64,000 nucleotides of DNA from Rhodopseudomonas palustris (lineage in GTDB: Bacteria; Pseudomonadota; Alphaproteobacteria; Rhizobiales; Xanthobacteraceae): contig NZ_CP140155.1 of NCBI RefSeq assembly GCF_034479375.1, forward strand, positions 496,001 through 560,000. Direction: 5' to 3'. Position 1 is the first letter of the stretch, and every line of letters starts with the position of its first letter. Shown piece after piece: positions 24,594 to 33,568 of the stretch. Below the pieces are notes generated by a model. The model worked only from the letters and a program-made list of their open reading frames with translations, was not told where the DNA came from and did no database searches. The position numbers and the translations under genes were made by a program.

Positions 24594-26273
24594 ATGTTCG
24601 GCCGCCGATCGAAGAACAGCCCCGACGCATTGGCGCTGATGGCGGCCAAGGCGGTCCGAGCCAACATCATGGTGTCGGACGCCAATCTCGACATCGTCTA
24701 CATGAACGATGCGGTGACGTCGCTGTTGCGCGAAGCCGAATCCGACATGAAGAAGGAAATGCCCAACTTCAACGTCGACACGCTGGTCGGCACCAATATC
24801 GACGGCTTCCACAAGAACCCGAGCCATCAGCGGCAGATGCTGAAGAGCCTCAGCTCGGTGCATCGCGCCACCATCAAGGTCGGTCCGCGGAGTTTCGATC
24901 TGGTGGCGACGCCGCTGAACAATGCCGACGGCAGCCGCGCCGGCGTCGTGGTCGAATGGGCCGACGCCGCGATCCGCCTGCAGAACGTCGATTTCGCCGG
25001 GCAGGTCGAAGCGATCGGCAAGTCGCAGGCGGTGATCGAATTCAACATGGACGGCACGATCCGAACCGCCAACGAGAATTTCCTGAGGACTCTCGGCTAC
25101 GCGCTGGCCGAGATCCAGGGCAAGCACCACAGCATGTTCGTCGAGCCGTCGATGCGCGGCACGCCCGCCTATCGCGAGTTCTGGGCGGCGCTGAACCGCG
25201 GCGAATTCCAGGCCGCCGAATACAAGCGGATCGGCAAGGGCGGCAAGGAAGTCTGGATTCAGGCGTCCTACAATCCGATCCTCGACGAGAAGGGCAAACC
25301 CGCCAAAGTGGTGAAATTCGCCACCGACGTCACCGAGCAGAAGCTGAAGAACGCGGATCTCGCGGGGCAGATCGAGGCGATCGGCAAGTCGCAGGCTGTC
25401 ATCGAGTTCAATATGGACGGCACCATCATCAACGCCAACGACAATTTCCTGAACGCGCTCGGCTATACGCTGGCCGAGATCAGGGGCAAGCACCACAGCC
25501 TGTTCGTCGAACCGCACGAGCGCGAGGGCGGCGCCTATCGCGAATTCTGGGCGTCGCTCGGCCGCGGCCAGTATCAGGCGGCGGAATACAAGCGGATCGG
25601 CAAGGGCGGCCGCGAAGTCTACATCCAGGCCTCCTACAACCCGATCCTCGATCTCAACGGCCGGCCGTTCAAGGTGGTGAAATACGCCACCGACGTCACC
25701 CAGCAGGTGCTCGCCCGGATGGGCAATGAGCGCGTGCGCAGCATGATGGAAACCGTCGCCGCCGGCGCCGAGGAACTCAACGCGTCGGTGCGCGAAATCT
25801 CCGCGACGATGACCAAGTCGCGCGAGACCGCGGCCGGCGCCGTCGAACGCGTGGCGAATGCCGACGCCCAGGCGCAGCGTCTCACCAGTGCGGCGCAGGC
25901 GATGAGCGGCATCGTCGAACTGATCAACAACATCACCGGGCAGATCAATCTGCTCGCGCTCAACGCCACGATCGAATCGGCGCGGGCCGGAGAGGCCGGC
26001 CGCGGCTTCGCCGTGGTCGCCGCCGAGGTCAAGAACCTCGCCAACCAGGCCAAGCAGGCCACCGACAAGATCGGCGAGGAAATCGGCAGCCTCAACACCA
26101 TTTCGGGCGACGTCGCCGGCGCGCTGAACGCGATCAAGGAAGCGATCAACCATGTCAGCGAATACGTGACGTCGACCGCCGTGGCGGTCGAGGAGCAGAG
26201 CACGGTGACCAGCGAAATGTCGACCAGCATGCAACGCGCCGCCGCCGAGGCCGCCAGCATCGCAGCCGGCTGA
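24594..26273 (+). CDS. Soluble methyl-accepting chemotaxis protein with three PAS domains
   Basis: The protein has 559 residues with no membrane segment and an upstream GAGGAG site. PAS1 spans about 20-125. PAS2 (about 135-250) and PAS3 (about 255-372) are near-identical tandem copies, both containing '[17 protein letters not shown]', 'GKHHS.FVEP' and '[11 protein letters not shown]'. The signalling domain follows, with the MCP tip '[23 protein letters not shown]'. It would sit with cytoplasmic chemoreceptor arrays and sense an internal redox or metabolic cue through PAS ligands, signalling to CheA. The duplicated PAS pair occurs in rhizobial receptors of this type. Confidence 0.93.
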   Translation: MFGRRSKNSPDALALMAAKAVRANIMVSDANLDIVYMNDAVTSLLREAESDMKKEMPNFNVDTLVGTNIDGFHKNPSHQRQMLKSLSSVHRATIKVGPRSFDLVATPLNNADGSRAGVVVEWADAAIRLQNVDFAGQVEAIGKSQAVIEFNMDGTIRTANENFLRTLGYALAEIQGKHHSMFVEPSMRGTPAYREFWAALNRGEFQAAEYKRIGKGGKEVWIQASYNPILDEKGKPAKVVKFATDVTEQKLKNADLAGQIEAIGKSQAVIEFNMDGTIINANDNFLNALGYTLAEIRGKHHSLFVEPHEREGGAYREFWASLGRGQYQAAEYKRIGKGGREVYIQASYNPILDLNGRPFKVVKYATDVTQQVLARMGNERVRSMMETVAAGAEELNASVREISATMTKSRETAAGAVERVANADAQAQRLTSAAQAMSGIVELINNITGQINLLALNATIESARAGEAGRGFAVVAAEVKNLANQAKQATDKIGEEIGSLNTISGDVAGALNAIKEAINHVSEYVTSTAVAVEEQSTVTSEMSTSMQRAAAEAASIAAG

Positions 26274-26393
26274 TCGATTCATCGACATTCGACCGACGGG
26301 CCGGCGGCGCGCATCGTTCGCGCCGCGCGGCCCGCTGTTCGTCTCGCGGCTGAACGTCGCCGCGCCGACGTCCCCGAACCGAGGGCTGCGCCC

Positions 26394-27347
26394 ATGGCCA
26401 TCCGTCCACGCGCGCCGGCGACCAAGCCGGCGGCGCGATCCGCCGTGCGCGCGCCGCGCAACGCGCCCGCCGCCCGGCTCGCCACCATCAAGGCGACGAC
26501 CCGCAAGGTCGACGCGCCCATCCGGATCGACCCGTCCGACACCGACGGCGCGGCCCGGGTGAAGCGGATGCTGGAGCGCGCCGCGACCAGACGCACGACG
26601 AAGACGCCGGCGGCGAAACGCGCGGCGGCTGCCGTGACTGCCGACGACGTCGCCGCGGCGAAAAAGAAGGTGGTTGTGAAGAAGACCGCTGCCAAGAAGA
26701 CCGCTGCCAAGAAGACCGCTGCCAAGAAGACCGCCGCCAAGACAAGCGCTGCCAAGACGAGCGCCGCCGAGGCGGTGGGATCAAGGATCGCCAAAAAAAC
26801 CGCGGCGGCGACGACTGTCGCCAAGAAGGTCGACGCCGAGAAGGTCGTCGTCAAGAAAGCCGCCGCCAAGAAGGTCGTCGTCAGGACCGGCGTCGAGGAA
26901 GCGGACGCCGCGGGGTCCGTGCCGGCCGCGGACGTCGCCGACTACGACGGAACGGAAGCGCCGACGCCGCGCCGCCGCGGGCCGAGCGGCGTCACCCGGA
27001 CCGCGGTCGATCGCTGCAACGATCCGCCGCCGCTCGGCGGCCTGCCGCTGATCGACCGCGTCGGCCGCGCCGCCGAGCGCGAGATCGAGCGCATCGAAGT
27101 GATCGTCGGCGGCAACCACATCAAGCCCGGGCAGCGCACCGAGGCCGAGCGCCGCGCCCGCACGCTGGCATCGCTCGCCCGAACACTCGCCGCGCTACGC
27201 ACGCTGCGCAACGACGAGCAGCGCAGGAGTTCGCGCGATGACGACGCCATTCCCCGAGACCTCGACGAGCTCAGGCGCGCGCTTTCGCGACGACTGGAGC
27301 AGTTGGTCGATGGCGGAGCGCAACTACCTGCTGCAGGGGATGAGTGA
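26394..27347 (+). CDS. GTA g1-like terminase small subunit with histone-H1-like lysine-rich region
   Basis: The protein has 317 residues. The N-terminal 190 are Ala/Lys/Arg-rich, with several copies of a five-residue KKTAA-type repeat (about 90-125) resembling bacterial histone-H1-like proteins. The C-terminal part (about 215-317: 'IDRVGRAAEREIERIEV', 'TEAERRARTLASLARTLAALR', 'DLDELRRALSRRLEQLV') aligns with the C-terminus of the protein at 43377-44270, which also precedes a terminase gene. The helix-turn-helix repeats of that paralogue are absent here. The role would be DNA capture for the packaging motor. The gene overlaps the terminase gene by 110 bases in another frame. Confidence 0.75.
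   Translation: MAIRPRAPATKPAARSAVRAPRNAPAARLATIKATTRKVDAPIRIDPSDTDGAARVKRMLERAATRRTTKTPAAKRAAAAVTADDVAAAKKKVVVKKTAAKKTAAKKTAAKKTAAKTSAAKTSAAEAVGSRIAKKTAAATTVAKKVDAEKVVVKKAAAKKVVVRTGVEEADAAGSVPAADVADYDGTEAPTPRRRGPSGVTRTAVDRCNDPPPLGGLPLIDRVGRAAEREIERIEVIVGGNHIKPGQRTEAERRARTLASLARTLAALRTLRNDEQRRSSRDDDAIPRDLDELRRALSRRLEQLVDGGAQLPAAGDE
26677..26770 (+). repeat. 15-bp tandem repeat inside the g1-like gene
   Basis: About five units of 'GAAGACCGCTGCCAA' code for the lysine-rich repeat. The last units carry substitutions ('GACAAGCGCTGCCAA'). This is a likely site of length variation between strains. Confidence 0.8.
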
Positions 27348-28611
27348 GGCCGAACTCGCCTTCCTCGACGCGCAATGGGACGTGTTCGCGCACGATCACC
27401 AGCGCCCGCCGGAGCTGGCGCCGAACGGCGCGCCGTGGCTGACCTGGCTGCTGATCGGCGGCCGCGGCGCCGGCAAGACCCGCGGCGGCGCCGAATGGAT
27501 CCGCTGCCAGGCGCTCGGGCTGGCTCCGTTCGCGCGTGAGCCGGTGGCGCGGATCGCGCTGGTCGGCGAGACCGAGCACGACGTCCGCGAAGTGATGATC
27601 GAGGGCGTATCGGGATTGCTGGCGGTGCATCCGCCGGATCAGCGCCCGATCTGGCAGCCGTCGCGGAAGAGATTGGAATGGAGCAACGGCGCGGTGGCGC
27701 AGGCGTTCTCCGCCGACGATCCCGAGAGCCTGCGCGGGCCGCAATTCTCCTGCGCCTGGTCGGACGAGATGGCGAAATGGCGCTACGCGCAGGACGCGTT
27801 CGACATGCTGCAATTCGGGCTGCGGCTGGGCTCGCAGCCGCGCCAACTGATCACCACCACGCCGCGACCGACCGCGCTGCTGAAACGATTACTTAGCGAT
27901 CGATCGGCGGTGACGACGCACGCGCCGACCCGCGCCAACGCGCTGAATCTGGCACCGACGTTCCTCGAGGGCGTGATGGCGCGCTATGCCGGCACAAGGC
28001 TCGGGCGGCAGGAACTCGACGGCGAACTGATCGAGGATAGGCCCGACGCGCTGTGGTCGCGCGCGCTGATCGAATCCTGCCGCGTCACCGAGGCGCCGCC
28101 GCTGCGGCGTCTCGTCGTCGCGGTCGATCCGCCGGCGTCGTCGGGCAAGCGCGCGGATTCCTGCGGCATCGTCGCCGCCGGCATCGCCGAGAACGGCGTC
28201 ACCTATGTGCTCGCCGACGACAGCGTCGCGGCGGCGACGCCGACGCTGTGGGCCAGCAAGGCGATCGCGCTGTGGCGAAGGCTCGACGCCGACGCGCTGG
28301 TGGTCGAGATCAACCAGGGCGGCGACATGGTGAAAGCGGTGATCCACGAAATCGACGCCGGCGCGCCGGTGACGCCGGTGCGCGCCTTCCGCGGCAAATG
28401 GCTGCGCGCCGAACCGGTCGCGACGCTGTACGCGCAGGGCCGCGTCAAGCACGTCGGCGGCTTCGCCGCGCTCGAAGACGAGATGTGCGATTTCGGCACG
28501 ACGGGACTATCAACCGGCCGCTCGCCGGACCGCGTCGACGCGCTGGTGTGGGCGGTGACCAATCTGGCGCTGGCGCCGCGCGCCGCCGAACCGCGGGTGC
28601 GGGTGTTGTGA
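27238..28611 (+). CDS. GTA g2-like terminase large subunit, copy 1
   Basis: The protein has 457 residues. Walker A is 'GGRGAGKT' (74-81) and the Walker B-type segment is 'CAWSDEMAKWR' (about 172-182). The C-terminal RNase-H-fold nuclease shows 'VVAVDPPASS' and 'EINQGGDMVKAVI'. It matches the large terminase of R. capsulatus-type GTAs (DNA-packaging ATPase and headful nuclease). The start at 27238 lies inside the g1-like gene. Internal ATGs at 27310 and 27340 are possible but would remove residues that align with other GTA terminases. A second, diverged copy lies at 44128-45507. Confidence 0.93.
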   Translation: MTTPFPETSTSSGARFRDDWSSWSMAERNYLLQGMSEAELAFLDAQWDVFAHDHQRPPELAPNGAPWLTWLLIGGRGAGKTRGGAEWIRCQALGLAPFAREPVARIALVGETEHDVREVMIEGVSGLLAVHPPDQRPIWQPSRKRLEWSNGAVAQAFSADDPESLRGPQFSCAWSDEMAKWRYAQDAFDMLQFGLRLGSQPRQLITTTPRPTALLKRLLSDRSAVTTHAPTRANALNLAPTFLEGVMARYAGTRLGRQELDGELIEDRPDALWSRALIESCRVTEAPPLRRLVVAVDPPASSGKRADSCGIVAAGIAENGVTYVLADDSVAAATPTLWASKAIALWRRLDADALVVEINQGGDMVKAVIHEIDAGAPVTPVRAFRGKWLRAEPVATLYAQGRVKHVGGFAALEDEMCDFGTTGLSTGRSPDRVDALVWAVTNLALAPRAAEPRVRVL

Positions 28612-28625
28612 AGACGAGTTTTCAG

Positions 28626-28761
28626 CCCGTGTCCCGCACGCGGTGCAACGCGCAGCGGTGCATCGCAGATGCGGGACCCCGGTTGGGTGCGCGTGCCTGA
28701 ACAAAACCGGGGCCCCGGATCTGCGCAGCGGCGCTGCGCGCCGCAGCGCGTCCGGGGCACG
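28626..28761. repeat. Dispersed repeat, family D
   Basis: This intergenic element runs from 'CCCGTGTCCCGCACGC' to 'GCGCGTCCGGGGCAC', with an internal 'ACCGGGGCCCCGG' palindrome. It is a common Bradyrhizobium-type repeat (recollection) and separates the terminase and portal genes. Confidence 0.7.
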
Positions 28762-28807
28762 CATCGAACTGAAACGTAGTTCGGAAAATCGGAAGCGGAA
28801 ATCCATC

Positions 28808-29983
28808 ATGCTCGATCGTCTCAAGGCCTTTCTTGCGCCGCCCGAAGTGAAGGCGTCGCGCACCGCGAAATTGCTGGCGTTCGAATCCGGGGGCGTGGCG
28901 CGGTGGACGCCGCGGGACTATTCGGGCCTGGCGCGGCAGGGATACGTGTCCAACGCGGTGGTGCATCGCTGCGTCCGGCTGATCGCCGAGAACGCGGCGG
29001 CGTGCACGTTTTTGGTGTTCGACGGCGCGCAGGAGAAGGAGGCGCATCCGCTGGCGCAACTGATCGCGCGGCCGAATCCGCGGCAGGACGGCGCCGCGCT
29101 GTTGGAAACGCTGGTGGCGCATCTGCTGCTGGCGGGCAACGCGTATCTCGAAGCGGTCGCGCTCGGCGACGCGGTGCACGAACTCTATGCGCTGCGGCCG
29201 GACCGGATGAAAGTCGTGCCCGGGCCGGACGGCTGGGCCGAGGCCTATGACTACGCGGTCGGCGGCCGAAGCGTGCGGTTCGATCAGCACGCCGCGCCGC
29301 TGCCGCCGATCCTGCATCTGACGTTCTTTCATCCGCTCGACGATCATTACGGCCTCGCGCCGCTCGAGGCCGCCGCGGTCGCGGTCGATACGCACAACGC
29401 CGCGGCGCGCTGGAACAAGGCGCTCTTGGACAATTCGGCGCGGCCCTCCGGCGCGCTGATGTATGCCGGGCCGGAAGGCGGGGTGCTGAGCGAGGATCAG
29501 TTCGCGCGGCTGAAGCGCGAGTTGGAGACCACTTACGAGGGCGCCGCCAATGCCGGCCGGCCGCTGCTGCTCGAAGGCGGGCTCGACTGGCGGCCGATGG
29601 CGCTGTCGCCGAAGGACATGGACTTCCTCGAAGCCAAGCACGCCGCCGCGCGCGAGATCGCGCTCGCCTTCGGCGTGCCGCCGATGCTGCTCGGCATTCC
29701 GGGCGACAACACCTTCGCCAACTATCAGGAGGCCAACCGCAGCTTCGTCCGCCAGAGCGTGCTGCCGCTGGCGACGCGGATCGGCAACGCGCTGGCGCAA
29801 TGGCTGGCGCCGCAATTCGGCGACGGCATCCGCCTCGTGATCGACACCGACCGCATCGACGCGCTGTCGAGCGACCGCGTCGCGCTGTGGGAGCGCGTCA
29901 GCGCCGCGCCGTTCCTGACGCTCAACGAGAAACGCGAAGCCGTCGGCTACGCCCCGCTCGACGGCGGCGACCGGCTGGGGTGA
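28808..29983 (+). CDS. GTA g3-like portal protein (HK97 family)
   Basis: The protein has 391 residues from the ATG at 28808. Upstream in-frame codons fall in a dispersed repeat. Portal signatures are 'SNAVVHRCVRLIAENAA', 'HPLAQLIARPNP', 'LLLAGNAYLEAV', 'GLAPLEAAAVAVD', and the clip/stem segment 'PPMLLGIPGDNTFANYQEA'. It forms the dodecameric ring through which DNA is packaged and to which the tail connector binds. It follows terminase copy 1, as in the R. capsulatus GTA. The next conserved head gene is displaced by the first toxin-like module. Confidence 0.93.
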   Translation: MLDRLKAFLAPPEVKASRTAKLLAFESGGVARWTPRDYSGLARQGYVSNAVVHRCVRLIAENAAACTFLVFDGAQEKEAHPLAQLIARPNPRQDGAALLETLVAHLLLAGNAYLEAVALGDAVHELYALRPDRMKVVPGPDGWAEAYDYAVGGRSVRFDQHAAPLPPILHLTFFHPLDDHYGLAPLEAAAVAVDTHNAAARWNKALLDNSARPSGALMYAGPEGGVLSEDQFARLKRELETTYEGAANAGRPLLLEGGLDWRPMALSPKDMDFLEAKHAAAREIALAFGVPPMLLGIPGDNTFANYQEANRSFVRQSVLPLATRIGNALAQWLAPQFGDGIRLVIDTDRIDALSSDRVALWERVSAAPFLTLNEKREAVGYAPLDGGDRLG

Positions 29984-30086
29984 GGGCGGGGCCGGAAGGC
30001 TGAGCCTGTCGTGATGTGAACGTCGGTCGCGCAGCCCTGACGCGATCGCGCGGTCTGCTGTTGTCCCAAACAAGCGGGTCATCCCG

Positions 30087-30950
30087 ATGATCGACCAACG
30101 AGCAGCGTGGCTCGCGCATCAGCGCGACCGCTGGATGCGGCCCGATGCGCAGCGCTTCATGCGGCCCGACGCCGCCCGCTGGATCAGGCCGGACATCGCC
30201 CGCTATCTCCTGCCGGGGACTGATCCGTCGGACGTCTTCCCCGCGCTCGACCGCAAATTCAATCCGAACCAGCCGCGTATTCCGGCAGGGCAAACCGGCG
30301 GTGGGCGATGGACGGATGGTGGTGCAATCGGCAGCAGCAGCATCGTGGGGCGCAACGATCATCGGATCATTTCGGATGCCGACCCCCCTGTTGTCGCAGC
30401 GGGTCAGCAATTCGCTCAGGCCGGTGGCAGACGGAGTGGAACGGTCGTTCGGATAAACGGGCGAACATTCGAACTCACTCCGGGTCAAGAAGCAGAACTA
30501 CAGGCTGTGCAGGCGAGGGCGGATAGCGCACTTGCTCGTGTTCGCCAACTCGATCCGGCCTGGAAGCCGACGCCAAACACTTATGACACCGTCGACGGTA
30601 GGATCGAGGCTTACCGCACTGAGGCGAGACAGGCTCGGGATCGAATCGACGAATTGAGCGGCATGGGTATCGGGATGGGTCCTTTCGCCGCTGAGTCGCT
30701 TCCAGCACGGGGACCAGATCGAAATTTCACGGCGGGCGAGCATAGGGAAATCAACCGTATCGGGTCGGAGACGGGTTGCCAGACGTGCGGCACACCCGAG
30801 CCCGGGACCCCACGTGGAAATTTTGTCATCGACCATCAGCCGCCGACTGCCCTAAATTCGGCCGGTCTTGCTCAGCGCTTATACCCGCAGTGTCTATCGT
30901 GCAGCTTGAAGCAAGGCGGATATGTCTCCTATCTGAAAGGACGTCGCTAG
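30087..30950 (+). CDS. Polymorphic-toxin-like protein 1 with Zn-binding HNH-like C-terminus
   Basis: The protein has 287 residues. The N-terminal module (about 10-78) has a repeated RPDA motif ('WMRPDAQRF', 'FMRPDAARWIRPD'), then 'DVFPALDRKFNPNQPR' and a 'G-GGG-RWT' end. The same module begins the protein at 33569. The middle (about 120-200) is helical. The C-terminus (about 225-287) has 'GCQTCGTPEPG', 'NFVIDHQPPTAL' and 'LYPQCLSCSLKQGG': two Cys-x-x-Cys pairs around an Asp-His, consistent with a treble-clef/HNH-type nuclease toxin domain. The C-terminal DNA is clearly more AT-rich than the start. The next gene begins 2 bases later and is a candidate immunity gene. Confidence 0.65.
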   Translation: MIDQRAAWLAHQRDRWMRPDAQRFMRPDAARWIRPDIARYLLPGTDPSDVFPALDRKFNPNQPRIPAGQTGGGRWTDGGAIGSSSIVGRNDHRIISDADPPVVAAGQQFAQAGGRRSGTVVRINGRTFELTPGQEAELQAVQARADSALARVRQLDPAWKPTPNTYDTVDGRIEAYRTEARQARDRIDELSGMGIGMGPFAAESLPARGPDRNFTAGEHREINRIGSETGCQTCGTPEPGTPRGNFVIDHQPPTALNSAGLAQRLYPQCLSCSLKQGGYVSYLKGRR

Positions 30951-30951
30951 A

Positions 30952-31320
30952 ATGCCCGTCTCATGCGACATAGCCCCGTTGAATTCGCTTGTCTTCATTC
31001 ACGGCGCGCGTGGGTGGACGCCTCCGTTGCCTGTCGACGGTCAATTGATTTGGTCGACGCCGAGCTGCGTTGTAACCGCCTGCTTTCCGGAGGTCGAGGG
31101 GCCGACAAAGATCGTCATGGGAGCTGCGCCGGAGGTGAACCCTGGCACGGACCCGGCCTTCACTGGGGTACTCGAAACGCCGGACCGGCTTGTCGCCATC
31201 AGCACCGTTTCCGATGATAGCCCTATCCTATCGTACGAGACACCCGATGTCGTCACAACAGTCAGAATTTGGCACAGTCATCCTCGGTGGCCGGAGATTG
31301 TCACGGTTGGGCTTGGCTGA
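30952..31320 (+). CDS. Candidate immunity protein for toxin-like protein 1
   Basis: The protein has 122 residues and starts 2 bases after the stop of the toxin-like gene. No domain was recognised. It is predicted beta-rich ('SLVFIHGARGWTPPLP', 'IWSTPSCVVTACFP', 'VVTTVRIWHSHPRW'), without signal or membrane segment. Small size, tight coupling and lower GC like that of the toxin's C-terminus support an immunity role. There is no direct homology evidence. Confidence 0.5.
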   Translation: MPVSCDIAPLNSLVFIHGARGWTPPLPVDGQLIWSTPSCVVTACFPEVEGPTKIVMGAAPEVNPGTDPAFTGVLETPDRLVAISTVSDDSPILSYETPDVVTTVRIWHSHPRWPEIVTVGLG

Positions 31321-31364
31321 GTGGGCTTAACCGCGCCGGCCTAAGATGATCTTCGCTGACCAAG

Positions 31365-31988
31365 ATGTTCTCGCAAGTGGATTTGGAAGGGAGCGTGGCT
31401 GCGCTGGAGACAAAAGTGAGGCGAAGAATCAATTTCCAAGACATGGTTTCGGACGGATGGCCGTCGCCCAAGGCGTTGGAACCCTCTTCCTGGCGCCGGC
31501 GACCTATCCATGGGTGCAGGAGTCTCGCGGAAGCGACGAGTACGCGCTCGAGGCCGACGGTTTGTATGGCACAGTTGATAGAGCCGAACGCGATCGGGTC
31601 GTGGCGCATCTGACGATGATCGCCACTCTCGATTTCGGCGTCTTCTTGCACTACTCCAAATGGGATGGTCGGACCAAACAATCGCAGGATTGTTTCTCCA
31701 AGGGCGACATGCGCCGTCTTCGCGAGTGGATCCGCACGCGGCAGCGCGATCTGCGGCCGATCGGGCTGTTCATTCCCCTATGCGCAGGCCTGGAAGGCCG
31801 TCAAAGAGTTCATGGAGCGCGACGGCGAGTTGCCGACCAGCATCGCGTGGGTCGACGCCTAGGATTTGCCACCGAATACGTTTCGCTTTCCGGGATTCTT
31901 TCGGCCGGGTCCGGAGCCGCGGGTGCTGCGCGAGGAAGACATCAACGACGAACCGCCCGGCGACGGCTTCGGGTTTCTGCGCCGCTGA
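31365..31988 (+). pseudogene. Decayed gene downstream of toxin module 1 (frameshift and stop)
   Basis: A protein-like frame with segments 'GTLFLAPATYPWVQES', 'DRVVAHLTMIATLDFGVFL' and 'WIRTRQRDLRPIGLFIP' runs to a run of four C (31775-31778). One base too many there shifts the frame. The sense continues in the next frame as 'YAQAWKAVKEFMERDGELP' and 'SIAWVDA', reaches a TAG at 31860-31862, and continues as 'DLPPNTFRFPGFFRPGP' to a TGA at 31986. An additional frame change may exist near 31440, so the 5' end is uncertain. It is probably an inactivated immunity-type or other module gene. A base-call error could explain the frameshift but not the stop. Confidence 0.6.
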
Positions 31989-32081
31989 GCAGCGGGCGCG
32001 AACGGTTCTCCCAACATGACGAGCGACTGACGGCGGTTGGAGTCGGCTCCCGCTGCGCGCCCTTCTGCCTGCGAGGCGCCG

Positions 32082-32300
32082 ATGTCCGATCTGATCAAGA
32101 TTTTCACCGAGCGCGGCGATCTCGCGCATCTCGCATTGCTGCTGTGGGCCGCGGCCGCGTCCGCGGGGCTGTGGTTTGCGCTGCGCGAGATGGCGGCGGC
32201 GTCGCGGCGGTTCGACGATTTCGTCCACGCGCTGGAATTGTTCAACCGCCGGGCGCGGCGGCGCCGCGACCGCGACGACAATGGCGGCGATCACGATTAG
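32082..32300 (+). CDS. GTA g3.5-like small membrane protein
   Basis: The protein has 72 residues from the ATG at 32082. One membrane segment (about 12-32, 'LAHLALLLWAAAASAGLWF') is followed by a polar, Arg/Asp-rich tail. In the R. capsulatus GTA a small open frame (g3.5) lies between portal and protease. This gene has the same relative position once the toxin insertion is ignored. The function is unknown. Confidence 0.7.
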   Translation: MSDLIKIFTERGDLAHLALLLWAAAASAGLWFALREMAAASRRFDDFVHALELFNRRARRRRDRDDNGGDHD

Positions 32301-32309
32301 GAGGCGGTC

Positions 32310-32498
32310 ATGGACCGTTTGCACGCGATGCTGAGCGCGATCCGCACCGAGACCAAATCGGCCAAGGACCCGACCAGCGTGTTTCGTGAATTCCTCAGCC
32401 ACCTCGGCCAGCCGCAGCGCAAGCCGCCGGCGAAGCGCCCGCGCCTCAAGGCCGCCGCGCAGGTGACACGCCGCCGCGCGGCGAAGCGGACGAAGTAA
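32310..32498 (+). CDS. Small basic protein in GTA head cluster
   Basis: The protein has 62 residues with a strong AGGAGG ribosome-binding site, 9 bases after the g3.5-like gene. The N-terminal helix ('LHAMLSAIRTETKSAKDP') is followed by a Lys/Arg-rich tail that could contact DNA. No family was recognised. It could be a minor head-interior or scaffold-like component, judged only from position and charge. Confidence 0.55.
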   Translation: MDRLHAMLSAIRTETKSAKDPTSVFREFLSHLGQPQRKPPAKRPRLKAAAQVTRRRAAKRTK

Positions 32499-32524
32499 TC
32501 GATCGACGCGTGCAGCGGCTTCTT

Positions 32525-32673
32525 GACCCTCCCCTGGAGGGGGAGGGTCGTCACGCAGCCCGCGCGAGCGGGATGCGTGACGGGGTGGGGTGAGCCGCGG
32601 GCACGGCGGACGAACTCTTCGCCACCCCACCCCGCTCGCTGACGCGAGCGACCCTCCCCCTCCAGGGGAGGGC
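32525..32673. repeat. GC-rich inverted repeat, family E
   Basis: Arms 'CCCTCCCCCTCCAGGGGAGG' and its complement flank an inner 'CACCCCACCCCGCTCGC' block. Related elements occur between other GTA genes (48271, 49310, 50477, 51303, 53728, 53921). It occupies most of the 316-base gap 32499-32814, which shows no gene. Confidence 0.8.
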
Positions 32674-32814
32674 GGGCCTCGCTGAAATCGTAATTGTCGT
32701 ACCTGCGATCGCCACCTTGCGGGGACGGTGAAGCAGCCGCCCTGCGCGCCGTCCCGTCCACCGACTTAGCCCATTCAACTCACTGCTCAGTCATTCACGC
32801 TTACGAGGCCGCCG

Positions 32815-33471
32815 ATGCTTGCCCCGTTGTCCGATGCCGGGCTCGCGCCGGCGCGTCTGATGCTTGCTGCCGACGGCAGCATCGAAGGCTATGCCAGCCT
32901 GTTCGGCGAGATCGACCAGGCGCGCGACATGGTGATGCCCGGCGCATTCACGCAGACGCTCAAGCAGCGCGGCGTGCGAAAAATCCCGATGCTGTTCCAG
33001 CACGATCCCGCCGAGCCGGTCGGCATTTGGCTCGATCTGGTCGAGGATTTTCGCGGCCTGCGCGCGCGCGGCCGGCTGATCCCCGACGTGGCGCGCGGAC
33101 GTGAATTACTTGCTCTGCTGCGCGAGGGCGCGATCGACGGGCTGTCGATCGGCTATCGCACAGTGCGCGGCCAGATCGACCCGAAGACGCGAGTGCGGCG
33201 GCTGTATCAGGTCGATCTCTGGGAAATCTCGATCGTCACCTTTCCGCTGCTCAACGGCGCGCGCGTGCAGACGGTCAAACAGACGCCGCCGCCATCGCTG
33301 CAGCGCCGCGCCGCCGAGGCGGCCTGGCGGAGCCTGCAGGCGGCACAGACAGGATCGGCCAGCGCCGCGGATGCACCGGCGCTGCCCGCGCGGCGCGGGA
33401 GGACGGCCCTGACGCTGTCCTCCCGCGCCGATCGCAAACAGGCGCTCGCAAGTATCAGCCGCGGCCGGTGA
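32815..33471 (+). CDS. GTA g4-like prohead protease (HK97 family)
   Basis: The protein has 218 residues. The protease core (about 20-155) includes 'IEGYASLFGEIDQARDMVMP', the catalytic histidine in 'IPMLFQHDPAEPVG', and the serine in 'GAIDGLSIGYRTV' with 'LWEISIVTFPLL'. The C-terminal 60 residues are Ala/Arg-rich and probably cleaved or disordered. It trims the capsid N-terminal delta region during head maturation. It is separated from the capsid gene by the second toxin-like module. Confidence 0.93.
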   Translation: MLAPLSDAGLAPARLMLAADGSIEGYASLFGEIDQARDMVMPGAFTQTLKQRGVRKIPMLFQHDPAEPVGIWLDLVEDFRGLRARGRLIPDVARGRELLALLREGAIDGLSIGYRTVRGQIDPKTRVRRLYQVDLWEISIVTFPLLNGARVQTVKQTPPPSLQRRAAEAAWRSLQAAQTGSASAADAPALPARRGRTALTLSSRADRKQALASISRGR

Positions 33472-33568
33472 GGGCGCTCACCTCGCCGGACAGGCGGGGC
33501 TAGGCCGTCCAACGACTGCGCCCAGGATCAGATCCCTTCACTCACTTCCCGATCGACAGAGGCAACAC

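Noticed and set aside
31346..32389. Single 347-codon gene after toxin module 1
   Set aside because: Only the first 140 or so codons look like protein. After 31778 the sense moves to another frame and the remainder of this frame is an arginine-rich shadow of the g3.5-like gene. Annotated as a pseudogene instead.
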